A stretch of DNA of 64,000 nucleotides. Origin: Marinomonas ostreistagni. GTDB lineage: Bacteria > Pseudomonadota > Gammaproteobacteria > Pseudomonadales > Marinomonadaceae. The notes beneath the pieces are model-generated. The model had not been told where the DNA came from. It worked only from the letters and a program-made list of their open reading frames with translations, and did not search any database. Both the position numbers and the translations under genes were made by a program. Positions 16,306 through 25,373 of the stretch are shown piece by piece (the first letter of the stretch is position 1; every line of letters starts with the position of its first letter). Where the stretch lies: positions 62,001 through 126,000 of the forward strand of contig NZ_JAFEKF010000001.1 in assembly GCF_016888445.1 (NCBI RefSeq), in the 5' to 3' direction.

Positions 16306-18450
16306 CTACGAGTAGACTTGATTGTCTGGCATAGATAAGAACTTACTCAGCTGCTGAAACAGTGAGCGGTGCTTAATAATAGCCAAGCGCTCTTTTTCAT
16401 TAAGGCTGGCCAAAAGCTCATCGATGTTTTGACTGTGCTCGATCTGCCATGCGGCACAGACTTTATCTCGATCTAACTCTTTGCTCTCCTCAAGGGGTAG
16501 TTGTGCCAAATGCCACTGGTAGAATTCGACGTCGTCCACGTAGGCTTTTAAAGCGGGTGCGTCACTGTCAACAATGGCACGAGTATGTTGCTCAAGTTGA
16601 TCGATTTGCTGTTCTAGAATTTGGCAAATTTTGGCAGGTTTACGCTCTTCAGGGCCTTTAAGTAAGCCAAGCTTAGAGAACAAGTTGCCACGCTTAGCGC
16701 CACCGCTTAACCAAGACAGCGGAATCGAGAAGATCAAACCGAAGGTAATAGGCAGAGACCAAAGAAACAGCTGTGGGCCTAAGAAGTAAGCGCTCACAGC
16801 CATCAAGATACCAAATAACGTATGATAAACATGCGCACGTGCGGTCTCTGACCATGCGTTGGCACCATCGTCACGGGACTGAGGTTTCCAACCACTATCG
16901 CGACCTTTAAGGACGTCCATCACCACCAAGAACTGAGAAAACATTAGAATCGGAGCATAAAGAGCCGAGACCAAGATCTCCAACAAGGTATCTAAGGTTA
17001 GCATGATGGGGCCGCCAAATCTTAGGCATTGGCGCCAATGCAACATGGCATTGAGCCAGCCATAAATTTTCGGTGCCAGGACTAATGCCATCGACAGCAC
17101 AAACAGTGAGCGGGCTTTTTCGAAGTCAAACACCGGCCAATTTGGGAACAGCGATAGGTTGTTAAAATATTCTGGTCTGACAAAGTGCGCCTGAACAGCC
17201 AAGGCAAAACCGACCGCGATGAGGGCAAACCAAAATACAGCACTAAAGTAAGAAAAAATGCCCGTCATCAGGTGCATACGCGTGGCAAAGTGTAACCCTT
17301 TGGCTTTGACAAAGGCTTTGTGCTGCAAGTTACCCTGACACCAGCGGCGATCGCGTACCATCACATCAATCAACGATGGTGGCGCCTCTTCATAAGAGGC
17401 TTGCAGGTCCGTGTCAAAGCGTACGCCCCAGCCAGCACGTCTTAACAGCGCCGCTTCAATGAAGTCATGGCTCATTACATGACCACCAAACGGGGCTTTG
17501 CCTGGCAGAATCGGCAAACCACAAGATTCTGCAAAGGCTTTGGTACGAATGATAGCGTTGTGGCCCCAAAAGTTTGATGCGTTACCATGCCAAGTAGTGA
17601 GGCCAGCGGCATAGATAGGCCCAAAACATTGGTTGGCAAATTGCTGGATGCGGCTGTAAAGCGTGTCTGCTCGAATAATAGTCGGCAAGGTTTGGATTAA
17701 ACCAAGGCTTGGCTCGGCGGCCATACGGCGAGACATTGACAGTAAGCATTCAGCGCTCATTAAGCTGTCGGCGTCTAACACAATCATGCACTCGTAATCG
17801 TTACCGAAGCGCGTGACCCAATCCGCGACGTTCCCCGCTTTACGTTCAGCATTGTTGAGGCGGCGGCGGTAGTAAATAGGGCAGCCTGATTCATCTTGAT
17901 TAAGCAGTGGATAGAAGGTTTGCTTTTCCTTAATGCTTTCTTCTGCGCGATTAGTATCACTTAGAATAAAAAAGGCGAACTTGCCGGGTGCTTTGTCGAG
18001 CAAGTCTTGATGCATCGCTTGAATGCTGGCACGAATTCGGACCGGATCTTCGTTGTAGACTGGCAGCAAGATGGCTGTCACACCTTGCGCGTCAACTTCT
18101 TTGCGTTTGAAGTGAATGGGCGACATCTTAACAATCAGCCCTAGTGTCGCTTGAGTAAAGGCGAATGAAATCCAGGTGAAGTTAATGCAAAACAGCCCTA
18201 AAAATAACCACTGCAGATAGGTGATTTGGTTGGTGCTCAGCACCTCGTACATTTCTTTCGCACCATAGCCTGCCAGTCCTAAGGTACCGAATAGAACGAA
18301 TAGTCGTGACAGCAGTGTGGTTAAGAAGAAACGCTGATTCTGCTTTTTAGCCTTTTGACGACGCTCATTGACCTCGTGTCGTGGCATCGTAAGGTGCGCT
18401 TCTTGGGGAAGCGCATAATGTTTACTGTTCATATGAGTCGATTCCATCAT
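16306..18450 (-). CDS. opgH: Glucans biosynthesis glucosyltransferase OpgH
   Basis: A 714-residue inner-membrane family-2 glucosyltransferase that builds the beta-1,2 glucan backbone of osmoregulated periplasmic glucans from UDP-glucose and extrudes it. Membrane helices lie at ~42-62 and ~78-108, with more after ~390. The catalytic motifs are LPVYNEDP (~129-136), DADSLM (226-231), the HNAIIRT acceptor region and RDRRWCQGN (QxxRW-type). It is shorter than E. coli OpgH (847 residues), chiefly because only ~40 residues precede the first helix. Its ATG overlaps the opgG stop by 4 bases, so the two are translationally coupled. A terminator follows. Confidence 0.95.
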   Translation of the reverse strand: MMESTHMNSKHYALPQEAHLTMPRHEVNERRQKAKKQNQRFFLTTLLSRLFVLFGTLGLAGYGAKEMYEVLSTNQITYLQWLFLGLFCINFTWISFAFTQATLGLIVKMSPIHFKRKEVDAQGVTAILLPVYNEDPVRIRASIQAMHQDLLDKAPGKFAFFILSDTNRAEESIKEKQTFYPLLNQDESGCPIYYRRRLNNAERKAGNVADWVTRFGNDYECMIVLDADSLMSAECLLSMSRRMAAEPSLGLIQTLPTIIRADTLYSRIQQFANQCFGPIYAAGLTTWHGNASNFWGHNAIIRTKAFAESCGLPILPGKAPFGGHVMSHDFIEAALLRRAGWGVRFDTDLQASYEEAPPSLIDVMVRDRRWCQGNLQHKAFVKAKGLHFATRMHLMTGIFSYFSAVFWFALIAVGFALAVQAHFVRPEYFNNLSLFPNWPVFDFEKARSLFVLSMALVLAPKIYGWLNAMLHWRQCLRFGGPIMLTLDTLLEILVSALYAPILMFSQFLVVMDVLKGRDSGWKPQSRDDGANAWSETARAHVYHTLFGILMAVSAYFLGPQLFLWSLPITFGLIFSIPLSWLSGGAKRGNLFSKLGLLKGPEERKPAKICQILEQQIDQLEQHTRAIVDSDAPALKAYVDDVEFYQWHLAQLPLEESKELDRDKVCAAWQIEHSQNIDELLASLNEKERLAIIKHRSLFQQLSKFLSMPDNQVYS

Positions 18451-20027
18451 TCATTTAACCAGCGATATAGCCAAGTTGAGGCGAGTGGTCGGTCATCCAG
18501 TTTAAGTTGTACGCGTAGCTCCGCTGAGTCCGCATCATTTGGATTGAAGGTGACATAAGCACGTACGCCATTAGCGTATGGATTGGCGGTCACGTGAGAC
18601 TCTAGGATCTCCCCTTCGCTAATACTGGCTTCTACTTGGATGTTGCTTGGGTCTGCGACATCGATGTTATTGAAGTCGATGACAACTTCGGGTTGATCAT
18701 TATTAAGCTTATTGCCCTTAGCGCTGCGAACCACGTGCGGCTTGCCAGCTAGCGCAGGGGTGTCATTGGGCAGCGTTAGGCGATAAGAGTACTCAAAGGG
18801 CTGGCCTTTTTTGACCCCTTCTTTGGGCTGCCAGTAAGCGACAATATTGTCGTTGCCTTCTGAATTGGATGGGATTTCAACCAGCTCAATGTGGCCTGCG
18901 CCCCAGTCATTTAAAGGTTGAACCCACATAGAAGGACGCGTTTGGTAACTCGCTTCTAGGTCTTCATAATCATCAAACTCACGATGACGTTGGATCAAAC
19001 CAAAACCTTGCGGTGACTGGTCCATGAAAGCGCTAATTTGTAGGGTTTCTGGGTTACGTAACGGACGCCAAAGCATTTCGCCGCGTCCGGTGTGAATTTG
19101 TAAACCTTCCGAATCATGTACGGCTTGACGGTAGTCTTCGGTACGTGAGTGGTTGAGTGCACCATTAAACATGTACATAGAGGTCAGAGGCGCTAAGCCA
19201 ATATGCTCAATATCACGGCGAGGGAATAGTGTGGCGTCTACATCGATACGTGTTGGACTGCCAGGATAAATGCCAAAGCGGTAGGCGCCAGTGACGCTCT
19301 TACTGTCAAGCAAGGCATGAACTACAATGGCTTGCTGGCTAGCAGAAGGGCGCTCTATCCAAAAATGGCGGAACATTGGGAATTCTTCGCCCTTAGGCTG
19401 CGCTACATCCACGGCCAGGCCACGTGCTGAGGCGCCATAGGTTTGGCCCTTGGAAACCGCGCGGAAATAGCTGGCTCCCTGAAACACGATAAACTCATCT
19501 CTATAGTCGGACTTATTAATGGGATAATGTAAGCGTAGCCCAGCAAATTTGCCCACTTGGGTAATCAGCTTATCGATTTCTTCGGTAGGTGTGTGAAAGG
19601 AATCTTCATTTGCTTGGATTGGAAAAGCTTGGCCATTTTCTACGGCATCAATTTCGACCAAATCTTGGTACAAAAAGCCTGGTGCAAACAGTTGAATCGA
19701 GAATTGCGTTTGGGTATTACCCCAAACAGCTTGGTTTTGCTGAAAGTTAATTTGACGGTAGGTAGAGTAGTCAAGTTCGTTGAGCGCGGCTGGCGCTTTG
19801 CTAGGTGCCTGCATAGGTTGCTGCGCCAACTGACGGGCGAGTTCCGTCACGGTGTTTTTGGTAAAGCGATAACCTTGGTTCTCTGAACCATCTTGTTGTG
19901 GGCTTGATTGTGCTAAATTTTTAGCGGCGCTATTAGGCTCGTCAGAGGGCGCGGCGTGAGCGGCTAAGCTGAGCACCATAGAGGCTAAAACCGGAATTGC
20001 TCGATTCTTTAAAGTATTAATTTGCAT
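18447..20027 (-). CDS. opgG: Glucans biosynthesis protein OpgG
   Basis: A 526-residue periplasmic protein needed for osmoregulated periplasmic glucan synthesis, possibly acting on branching or release of the nascent glucan. A signal peptide (to ~AAHA, residue 26) is followed by the OpgG/MdoG domain: LDYSTYRQINFQ, AVWG, FQLFAPGFLYQD-like strand, GASYFRAVSKGQTYGASARGL, FPMFRHFWIERP, HIELVEIPS and ending TWLYRW. It heads the opgGH operon, as in E. coli mdoGH. OpgD is the closest alternative, but pairing with opgH points to OpgG. Confidence 0.94.
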   Translation of the reverse strand: MQINTLKNRAIPVLASMVLSLAAHAAPSDEPNSAAKNLAQSSPQQDGSENQGYRFTKNTVTELARQLAQQPMQAPSKAPAALNELDYSTYRQINFQQNQAVWGNTQTQFSIQLFAPGFLYQDLVEIDAVENGQAFPIQANEDSFHTPTEEIDKLITQVGKFAGLRLHYPINKSDYRDEFIVFQGASYFRAVSKGQTYGASARGLAVDVAQPKGEEFPMFRHFWIERPSASQQAIVVHALLDSKSVTGAYRFGIYPGSPTRIDVDATLFPRRDIEHIGLAPLTSMYMFNGALNHSRTEDYRQAVHDSEGLQIHTGRGEMLWRPLRNPETLQISAFMDQSPQGFGLIQRHREFDDYEDLEASYQTRPSMWVQPLNDWGAGHIELVEIPSNSEGNDNIVAYWQPKEGVKKGQPFEYSYRLTLPNDTPALAGKPHVVRSAKGNKLNNDQPEVVIDFNNIDVADPSNIQVEASISEGEILESHVTANPYANGVRAYVTFNPNDADSAELRVQLKLDDRPLASTWLYRWLNE

Positions 20028-20327
20028 AAAGTTTTTTAAGCTTCAACAGATAGTATAGAGTTAATAAAGGCGTGGATTGTAGCAAAATTACACCTTTTAG
20101 ATTACCTCTAATCATAATGATTCTTGGCGATTGTTGTGTGGTTTTGCTGTCGAGAAAACGCAAAGAATGCGAAATATATAACGGTATTTATCAGTATCGG
20201 GAATGCCCCTGCATAATTGCTATTTATCAGTGTTAATTGCTTACAAAAAGTGATCTTTATGCACCATCTTGTCTTGCTGTGCTTTAATAGGGCGCAGTCA
20301 AAATAACCCTTACAAACTGGAGAAAAT
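20028..20327. other. Divergent intergenic region, opgG / nnrU-like
   Basis: Three hundred AT-rich bases between divergent genes must hold both promoters. I found no repeated element, strong -35/-10 pair, hairpin or extra reading frame that I can support. Confidence 0.5.
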
Positions 20328-20909
20328 ATGGCGTTGTTATTGGTGGGCTTGCTGTTGTTTATCGGGATTCATTCGTTGCGTTTATTTGCCAACGAGTGGC
20401 GTGAATCTATGATCGAGCAATTAGGTAAGAAGAACTGGCAGTTGCTGCATGCGGCGGTAGCCATCATTGGTCTACTTACAATCATTATGGGCTATGGCTA
20501 CGCGCGTTATAGCGCTGAGTGGTTATGGTTTCCTCCTGTATGGACACGCCATTTAGCGGCGCTGTTGGTGTTGCTGGCATTTGTGTTTGTGGCCGCGGCA
20601 GCGATGCCTTATAGCAAGCTGAAATCATGGGTGAGTTATCCTATGGCGCTGGGGATTAAGCTATGGGCTTTTGCTCACCTGATCAGTAATGGTACCAGTG
20701 CCGATGTGGTTCTTTTTGGTGCATTTTTAGCATGGGCGATTTGTAATTACGCTATTTCTCGTCGTCGAGCTCGCGCCCAAGGCTTAGAATTTAGCGCGCC
20801 AAATTTTAAGTTTGATGCGCTTGCCATCATCGTTGCGTTGGCTGCCTATGCTGTATTTGTGTTGTTCTTACATGAGTTTTTGATTGGTGTGGCACCACTG
20901 CCCATGTAA
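20328..20909 (+). CDS. NnrU family membrane protein
   Basis: A 193-residue integral membrane protein with about five or six hydrophobic helices, matching NnrU (PF07298): FIGIHSLRLFANEWR at the start, LLHAAVAIIGLL, WFPPVWTRHLAALLVLLAFV and IKLWAFAHLISNGTSADVVLFG. NnrU was named from denitrifiers where it is linked to nitric oxide metabolism; related domains act on quinols or isoprenoid-like substrates. Nothing nearby is denitrification-related, so only the family name is safe. GGAG precedes the ATG by 7 bases. A single-gene unit. Confidence 0.87.
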   Translation: MALLLVGLLLFIGIHSLRLFANEWRESMIEQLGKKNWQLLHAAVAIIGLLTIIMGYGYARYSAEWLWFPPVWTRHLAALLVLLAFVFVAAAAMPYSKLKSWVSYPMALGIKLWAFAHLISNGTSADVVLFGAFLAWAICNYAISRRRARAQGLEFSAPNFKFDALAIIVALAAYAVFVLFLHEFLIGVAPLPM

Positions 20910-20918
20910 CCTTAGATA

Positions 20919-20958
20919 AAAAAGCCCCGCTTGAGTGTGTTCTCAGGCGGGGCTTTTT
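20919..20958. terminator. Bidirectional intrinsic terminator
   Basis: A long stem (AAAAAGCCCCGC-TTGAG / CTCAG-GCGGGGCTTTTT) with A and T tracts lies between convergent nnrU-like and chemoreceptor genes. Confidence 0.93.
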
Positions 20959-20976
20959 AATGTTGGCTTAGTTTAA

Positions 20977-22884
20977 TTAACTCTTAAAGTGGTGAATGTT
21001 GTCACGTAGTTCATGCGTAAGCTGTTCAAGTTGCGTGGCGATAGCGGAATTTTCCTGTGCAAAGCTGACCATTTCGCGCGCGCCATTATCGACTTCCGTG
21101 GTGTTATCACTGATGCCTTTGGTGACGCTGGTTTGCTCTTCGGTTGCACTGGCAATTTGCGTTGAGCGATCACTGATGTTAGTGATTAACTGTTTGATGT
21201 CATCAAAGTTATTACGCGCCACGCTAATGTCTTCAACACTCTGGTTGGCTTGTTGATGACTGCGTTGGATTTGGCTGACGGCGTTACTGCTGCTAGATTG
21301 CAGGTTTTCAATCATGCTTTGGATTTCTTCAATCGAACTGTACGTTCGTTGACTCAACACCCGCACTTCATCCGCCACTACCGCAAAGCCTCGGCCTTGT
21401 TCACCGGCACGTGCCGCTTCAATTGCCGCGTTTAGGGCGAGTAGGTTGGTTTGCTCGGCAATCTCGGAGATGGTGTTCAAAATAGAGTTAATGTTGTCTG
21501 CATCTTGGCTCACTTTGCTGATCACTTCTGAGACGCTACTCACTTCATCGGCCAAGCGTTGAATGCTGTTTTGGCTGGCATCAATTTGCGCTTGTCCAGA
21601 CTCACTAGACGATACGGCATTGTCGGCATTTTTCGCCGTTTCTAGGGCATTGTCAGCAATTTCTTGTGTGGCTTGCGCCATTTCATGCACGGCGGTAGCG
21701 ACCATAGTGATGCTGCTTTGCTGTGATTGTAGGCGGTCAGTATTGTGGGTTGTGGTGGCATTCATCGATTGTGCTTGTTCAGAAAGCTTGCCGCCGATAT
21801 TTTTGATGTTGTTGATGGTGCCTTGTAAACGCTCGACAAATTGATTGAAGGCTGTCACCAGTTGTGCCACTTCATCTTTAGAGTGAACACTGATGCGAGC
21901 GGTTAAATCCCCTTCGCCGTGGGCTATGTCTTGTAGACGGGTGGTCACCGTTTTAAGGTCTTTAAGCAGTAGTTGCGAGACTTTAAAAATAATTAAAGAG
22001 GCCACTAAAAGTAGCACTAGCACAGAAATACTAGCAAATGTGGCAAAGTTATTAATCGGCGCCTGCAGCACCTCTTTATCCATAATCAGGCCAAGGCGCC
22101 AGTTGGTGCGACCAAGCTCTGAAAAATAGGCGTATTTGGGCGTGCCCGCAACTGAGATTTCTTGGAATTCTTTCGACTCCAATCCTTGCTCAATCACGGT
22201 TTCAGAAAGGCCATAGTCCAGCTCTGTGATGTTTTTCTGAATCAAAGATTTGTCTTGGTGGGCCAGTAAAAGTCCCTCTTGATCAAGCAAAATAATCTCA
22301 CCGTTACCGAGCACATCTAGCTCTAATATACGGTTTAGTAAGTCGTCTAAAAAGACCAAGCCACCGATGGCACCGACGAATTCACCTTGCACATAAATAG
22401 GCTCGACAAACGTCATAGAAAGCTTTTGCGTGGAGGCGGAAATGTAAGGGTTGGTCACGTATTCTTGCTGTGATGCTTTGACGTTGGTATACCAAGAGCG
22501 CACGCGAGGGTCGTAGTCAGCGCTGTTTAGGCTTGGATCATGGCGGTACATATGGCCATTCTCAAGACCTAGAAACGTCATGCCAAAGCCCAGACTCGCT
22601 TGAGCTTGCTGCAAGACGGCCAAAATATCGGCTTCATTTTCGCCCTCCTCGGTCAGCACAGTTTCAAGGTGGCGTCGTACCGTTTTCATGGTGGCTTCGC
22701 GGTCGCTGTACCAGTTCGACAGATAAATGCTTACAGCAGAGGCTTGCGAGGCGGATTCAGAGTTGATGCTGTTGTGATTCGACTCATTGAACTTGGCAAA
22801 AGCCAACCAGCCGATCGTCACTGCGACAATCAGTGTCGCGATAATACTTTGCAGGGTGATTTTTGTTTGAAGTGATAATTGCAT
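20977..22884 (-). CDS. Chemoreceptor with dCache sensor (amino-acid type motif)
   Basis: A 635-residue methyl-accepting chemotaxis protein. Helices lie at ~12-30 and ~280-300, flanking a periplasmic dCache_1 domain. The segment around 124-132 has Tyr124, Arg129, Trp131 and Tyr132, the same spacing as the amino-acid binding motif described for dCache receptors such as PctA; tyrosines at ~142-147 and Asp180/181 could complete it. HAMP and the signalling domain follow ([30 protein letters not shown]). There is no CheR pentapeptide. An amino acid or related amine is the likely ligand class (inference). A single-gene unit. Confidence 0.93.
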   Translation of the reverse strand: MQLSLQTKITLQSIIATLIVAVTIGWLAFAKFNESNHNSINSESASQASAVSIYLSNWYSDREATMKTVRRHLETVLTEEGENEADILAVLQQAQASLGFGMTFLGLENGHMYRHDPSLNSADYDPRVRSWYTNVKASQQEYVTNPYISASTQKLSMTFVEPIYVQGEFVGAIGGLVFLDDLLNRILELDVLGNGEIILLDQEGLLLAHQDKSLIQKNITELDYGLSETVIEQGLESKEFQEISVAGTPKYAYFSELGRTNWRLGLIMDKEVLQAPINNFATFASISVLVLLLVASLIIFKVSQLLLKDLKTVTTRLQDIAHGEGDLTARISVHSKDEVAQLVTAFNQFVERLQGTINNIKNIGGKLSEQAQSMNATTTHNTDRLQSQQSSITMVATAVHEMAQATQEIADNALETAKNADNAVSSSESGQAQIDASQNSIQRLADEVSSVSEVISKVSQDADNINSILNTISEIAEQTNLLALNAAIEAARAGEQGRGFAVVADEVRVLSQRTYSSIEEIQSMIENLQSSSSNAVSQIQRSHQQANQSVEDISVARNNFDDIKQLITNISDRSTQIASATEEQTSVTKGISDNTTEVDNGAREMVSFAQENSAIATQLEQLTHELRDNIHHFKS

Positions 22885-23034
22885 TCGGCTTCCTTAGGCA
22901 ATTTAAGACGTGTCTAAATCATAGAAACACAGATGGTGCAGCGATACACCTTTTATTCCATGAAGGTTATCGCACATCAATGTTACAAGTTCCTTAATGC
23001 AATAATTGTGCGCACTTTATTTACTAAAGTTAAT

Positions 23035-23916
23035 TTATTTTAGTTGCTCTTGGGCAATTAAAAAGTTGAGAAAGGTTTGGTTCGCTTTTGATAAGTAACT
23101 GTCTTTGCGCCAAGCAATATTCAGGTCAAGCCATATAGGCTCAGAAAACGGCCGTGTGACCAGTCCATCACTGTCATCAATCACCATGTTTAGCAAAGTG
23201 GAAACACCAAAGCCTTGTTTTACAATGGACTTAATAAGTGGGATGAGGTTTGTTTCAAAGCCAATATTGGGTATTAAGTGCTGCTGTTTAGCTAACCGAT
23301 CAATGACTTTTCGGTGAAAGTAGCCTTCTTTAAACATGACTAATTCTTGTTGGAAAAACTGCTCGGGGGTCACGCTCGATTGTTTGGCAAAAGGGTGATC
23401 TTGGTTGATGGTGACCATCATTTGCTCTTTAAGTAGGGCATGGCTGCCTAAATGATCGACTGGGTTTTCGGCGACAATGACGCTTAAATCAATCTCACCA
23501 GCTTCGAGCATTTGTTGCAGTTTCCAAGTGCCACCTTCAATTACCTGTAGCGATAAACGTGGGTAGCGATGTTTAAACGCCATTAAAATCGGTGGGAAAT
23601 AATAAGAGCCTAGCATGCTTGGAATACCTACTCTTACTTCACCTGAGCTTAAGTCATGTAATTCATTCATGGCTGTTTGTGTTTCGTCGGCAACGGTCAT
23701 CAGTCGGCGTGCGTGGGCTTGGAGTACTTTGCCTTCATCGGTCAGACTTATCTTACGTTCATAGCGATGAAATAGGGCGACACCAAACTCTTGCTCCAGT
23801 TTTTTGATCGCCATACTGATGGCGGGTTGAGCTATGTGCAGCTGCTGTGAGGCGCGCGTGAAGCTCAGGTGGTCGGCCACGCACAGGAAATATTTTAAAG
23901 GTTTAATTTCTATCAA
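23035..23916 (-). CDS. LysR-family transcriptional regulator
   Basis: A 293-residue LysR regulator: the winged-helix DNA-binding region is clear at residues ~3-62 (LKYFLCVADHLSFTRASQQLHIAQPAIS...KKLEQEFG), followed by the effector-binding domain from ~88. The start appears to be TTG at 23916, because no in-frame ATG or GTG precedes the conserved first helix; there is also no clear ribosome site, so expression may be weak. It is transcribed away from an MFS gene, the arrangement seen for ynfL/ynfM in E. coli, and probably controls that transporter in response to its substrate. Confidence 0.9.
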   Translation of the reverse strand: MIEIKPLKYFLCVADHLSFTRASQQLHIAQPAISMAIKKLEQEFGVALFHRYERKISLTDEGKVLQAHARRLMTVADETQTAMNELHDLSSGEVRVGIPSMLGSYYFPPILMAFKHRYPRLSLQVIEGGTWKLQQMLEAGEIDLSVIVAENPVDHLGSHALLKEQMMVTINQDHPFAKQSSVTPEQFFQQELVMFKEGYFHRKVIDRLAKQQHLIPNIGFETNLIPLIKSIVKQGFGVSTLLNMVIDDSDGLVTRPFSEPIWLDLNIAWRKDSYLSKANQTFLNFLIAQEQLK

Positions 23917-23959
23917 TTTTTATTATCCATATAATAATTTATATATATTTTATTGATAG
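23910..23959. promoter_or_regulatory. Inverted repeat in LysR/MFS divergent promoter
   Basis: CTATCAAT (23910-23917) and ATTGATAG (23952-23959) form a perfect 8-bp inverted repeat separated by 34 very AT-rich bases. The left arm overlaps the TTG start codon of the LysR gene. It is a candidate regulator site, but its wide spacing is unusual for a single LysR box. Confidence 0.4.
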
Positions 23960-24015
23960 TTTAGGCTGGCGTATAGTGAAAGTCTCTTTTTACGACGACA
24001 AACTAGGTGGTTAGT

Positions 24016-25224
24016 GTGATTGAAACAGGCGGTTGGGCATTTTGGCGCGGCACATTAGCGCTAATCATTGGCTCGTTTATGGTGTTTGCAAATGTCTATG
24101 TGACCCAGCCATTATTACCTATGATTGCCGAGCAGTTTGCTATCAGTGAGCTGCAAGCGGCCAGTAGTTTCACCATTACTACCCTGACACTAGGGATTTC
24201 GTTGTTATTTTATGGCCCTTTATCCGATGCCCTAGGGCGCAAAAAAATCATGCTGCTAACATTGGTGGGCGTTACATTGACCACGGCAGCGCTATCTTGG
24301 GTACAGGACTATCATTGGTTATTAACGCTCAGAGCATTACAGGGCTTTTTCTTGGCTGGGTTGCCTGCCATTGCGGTTGCTTATTTAGGGGATGAATATA
24401 CGCCACATGCTTTGGCCGTGGCAGTCGGGTTATACATCAGTGGCAATACTTTAGGTGGTATTGGCGGTCGTTTGATCGGCGGCTTTGTGGGCGAATGGCA
24501 AGGACCTTCTGCGGCGTTTTTGGCGATGGCGCTGATTAGTGTCGTGTGTGTGGCGATCTTTGCACTGTTGCTACCTGCCTCGCGGCACTTTGAGCCGAAG
24601 CGCTTTCGCGTGAGCTCGATCGCATCCAATGTCAAACTACATTTAAGTAATCGTATTTTGCTACTTTGCTATGTAATCGGCGGTTTTAACTTTTTTATTT
24701 TCATCAACCAATACAGTTACATTACCTTTGTATTAGAAGATGAGCCATTTTCGCTGTCGGCTAAATATGTCAGTTTACTATTTCTGACCTATTTAAGTGG
24801 CACCATCGGCTCGGCCTTCTCTGGACGTCTGGCAACCATTTTGCCTCAGCCTCGGATCATGACCTTAGGCACACTGACGTTGATGCTGGGTACTGTGATT
24901 ACGCTTCATAGCTCCCTTTGGGCCATCATTTTGGGCTTATTAGTGAATTGCTTTGGCTTCTTCCTTTGCCATTCCACCGCCAGTGGTTATGTCAGTAAGC
25001 AGGCCAAGCAAGCCAAGGCCAGTGCGTCTTCACTCTACTTAGTATTTTATTATTTGGGCGCCAGTTTAGGAGGCTTTTACTTAGATCCTTTCTGGCAAGC
25101 TGGGCGTTGGCCTGGGGTCGTGCTGGGCTCACTGCTTATTTTGACCTTTGTTTTATGTGTCACCTTAAAACTAGGACGTGCTTCGCAATCTTGCCCATCC
25201 TCACCGGCATTGGCAAAGCGTTAG
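24016..25224 (+). CDS. MFS transporter, YnfM-like
   Basis: A 402-residue major facilitator with 12 predicted helices. The N-terminal half carries NVYVTQPLLPMIAEQF and FYGPLSDALGRKKIML (the MFS A motif after helix 2), as in the YnfM/YybF-type drug:H+ antiporter group. A GTG start at 24016 is preferred because AGGTGG lies 5 bases upstream; the GTG at 24007 overlaps that site. It is divergent from the LysR gene. Efflux of a small hydrophobic or aromatic compound is likely for the family; the substrate is unknown. Confidence 0.88.
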   Translation: MIETGGWAFWRGTLALIIGSFMVFANVYVTQPLLPMIAEQFAISELQAASSFTITTLTLGISLLFYGPLSDALGRKKIMLLTLVGVTLTTAALSWVQDYHWLLTLRALQGFFLAGLPAIAVAYLGDEYTPHALAVAVGLYISGNTLGGIGGRLIGGFVGEWQGPSAAFLAMALISVVCVAIFALLLPASRHFEPKRFRVSSIASNVKLHLSNRILLLCYVIGGFNFFIFINQYSYITFVLEDEPFSLSAKYVSLLFLTYLSGTIGSAFSGRLATILPQPRIMTLGTLTLMLGTVITLHSSLWAIILGLLVNCFGFFLCHSTASGYVSKQAKQAKASASSLYLVFYYLGASLGGFYLDPFWQAGRWPGVVLGSLLILTFVLCVTLKLGRASQSCPSSPALAKR

Positions 25225-25373
25225 TCAGAGAAGTGTCAAAATTAAGTCATGTAAAGGTGTATTAGTGAGGGATAGATAAAACCTTTCAACGAGTAGGGGT
25301 TCTATGTATAGTCAAGGTTATATCACAACAGGGACTCCAGTGTTCACTAGGGCTAAGGTTATAACGTATCTTG

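Noticed and set aside
25233..25250. GTGTCAA-N4-AAGTCAT, resembling a PhoB pair upstream of the second GGDEF-EAL gene
   Set aside because: Each heptamer matches at only 5 of 7 positions, there is no third repeat, and it lies ~125 bp from the start right after the MFS stop; chance is a sufficient explanation.
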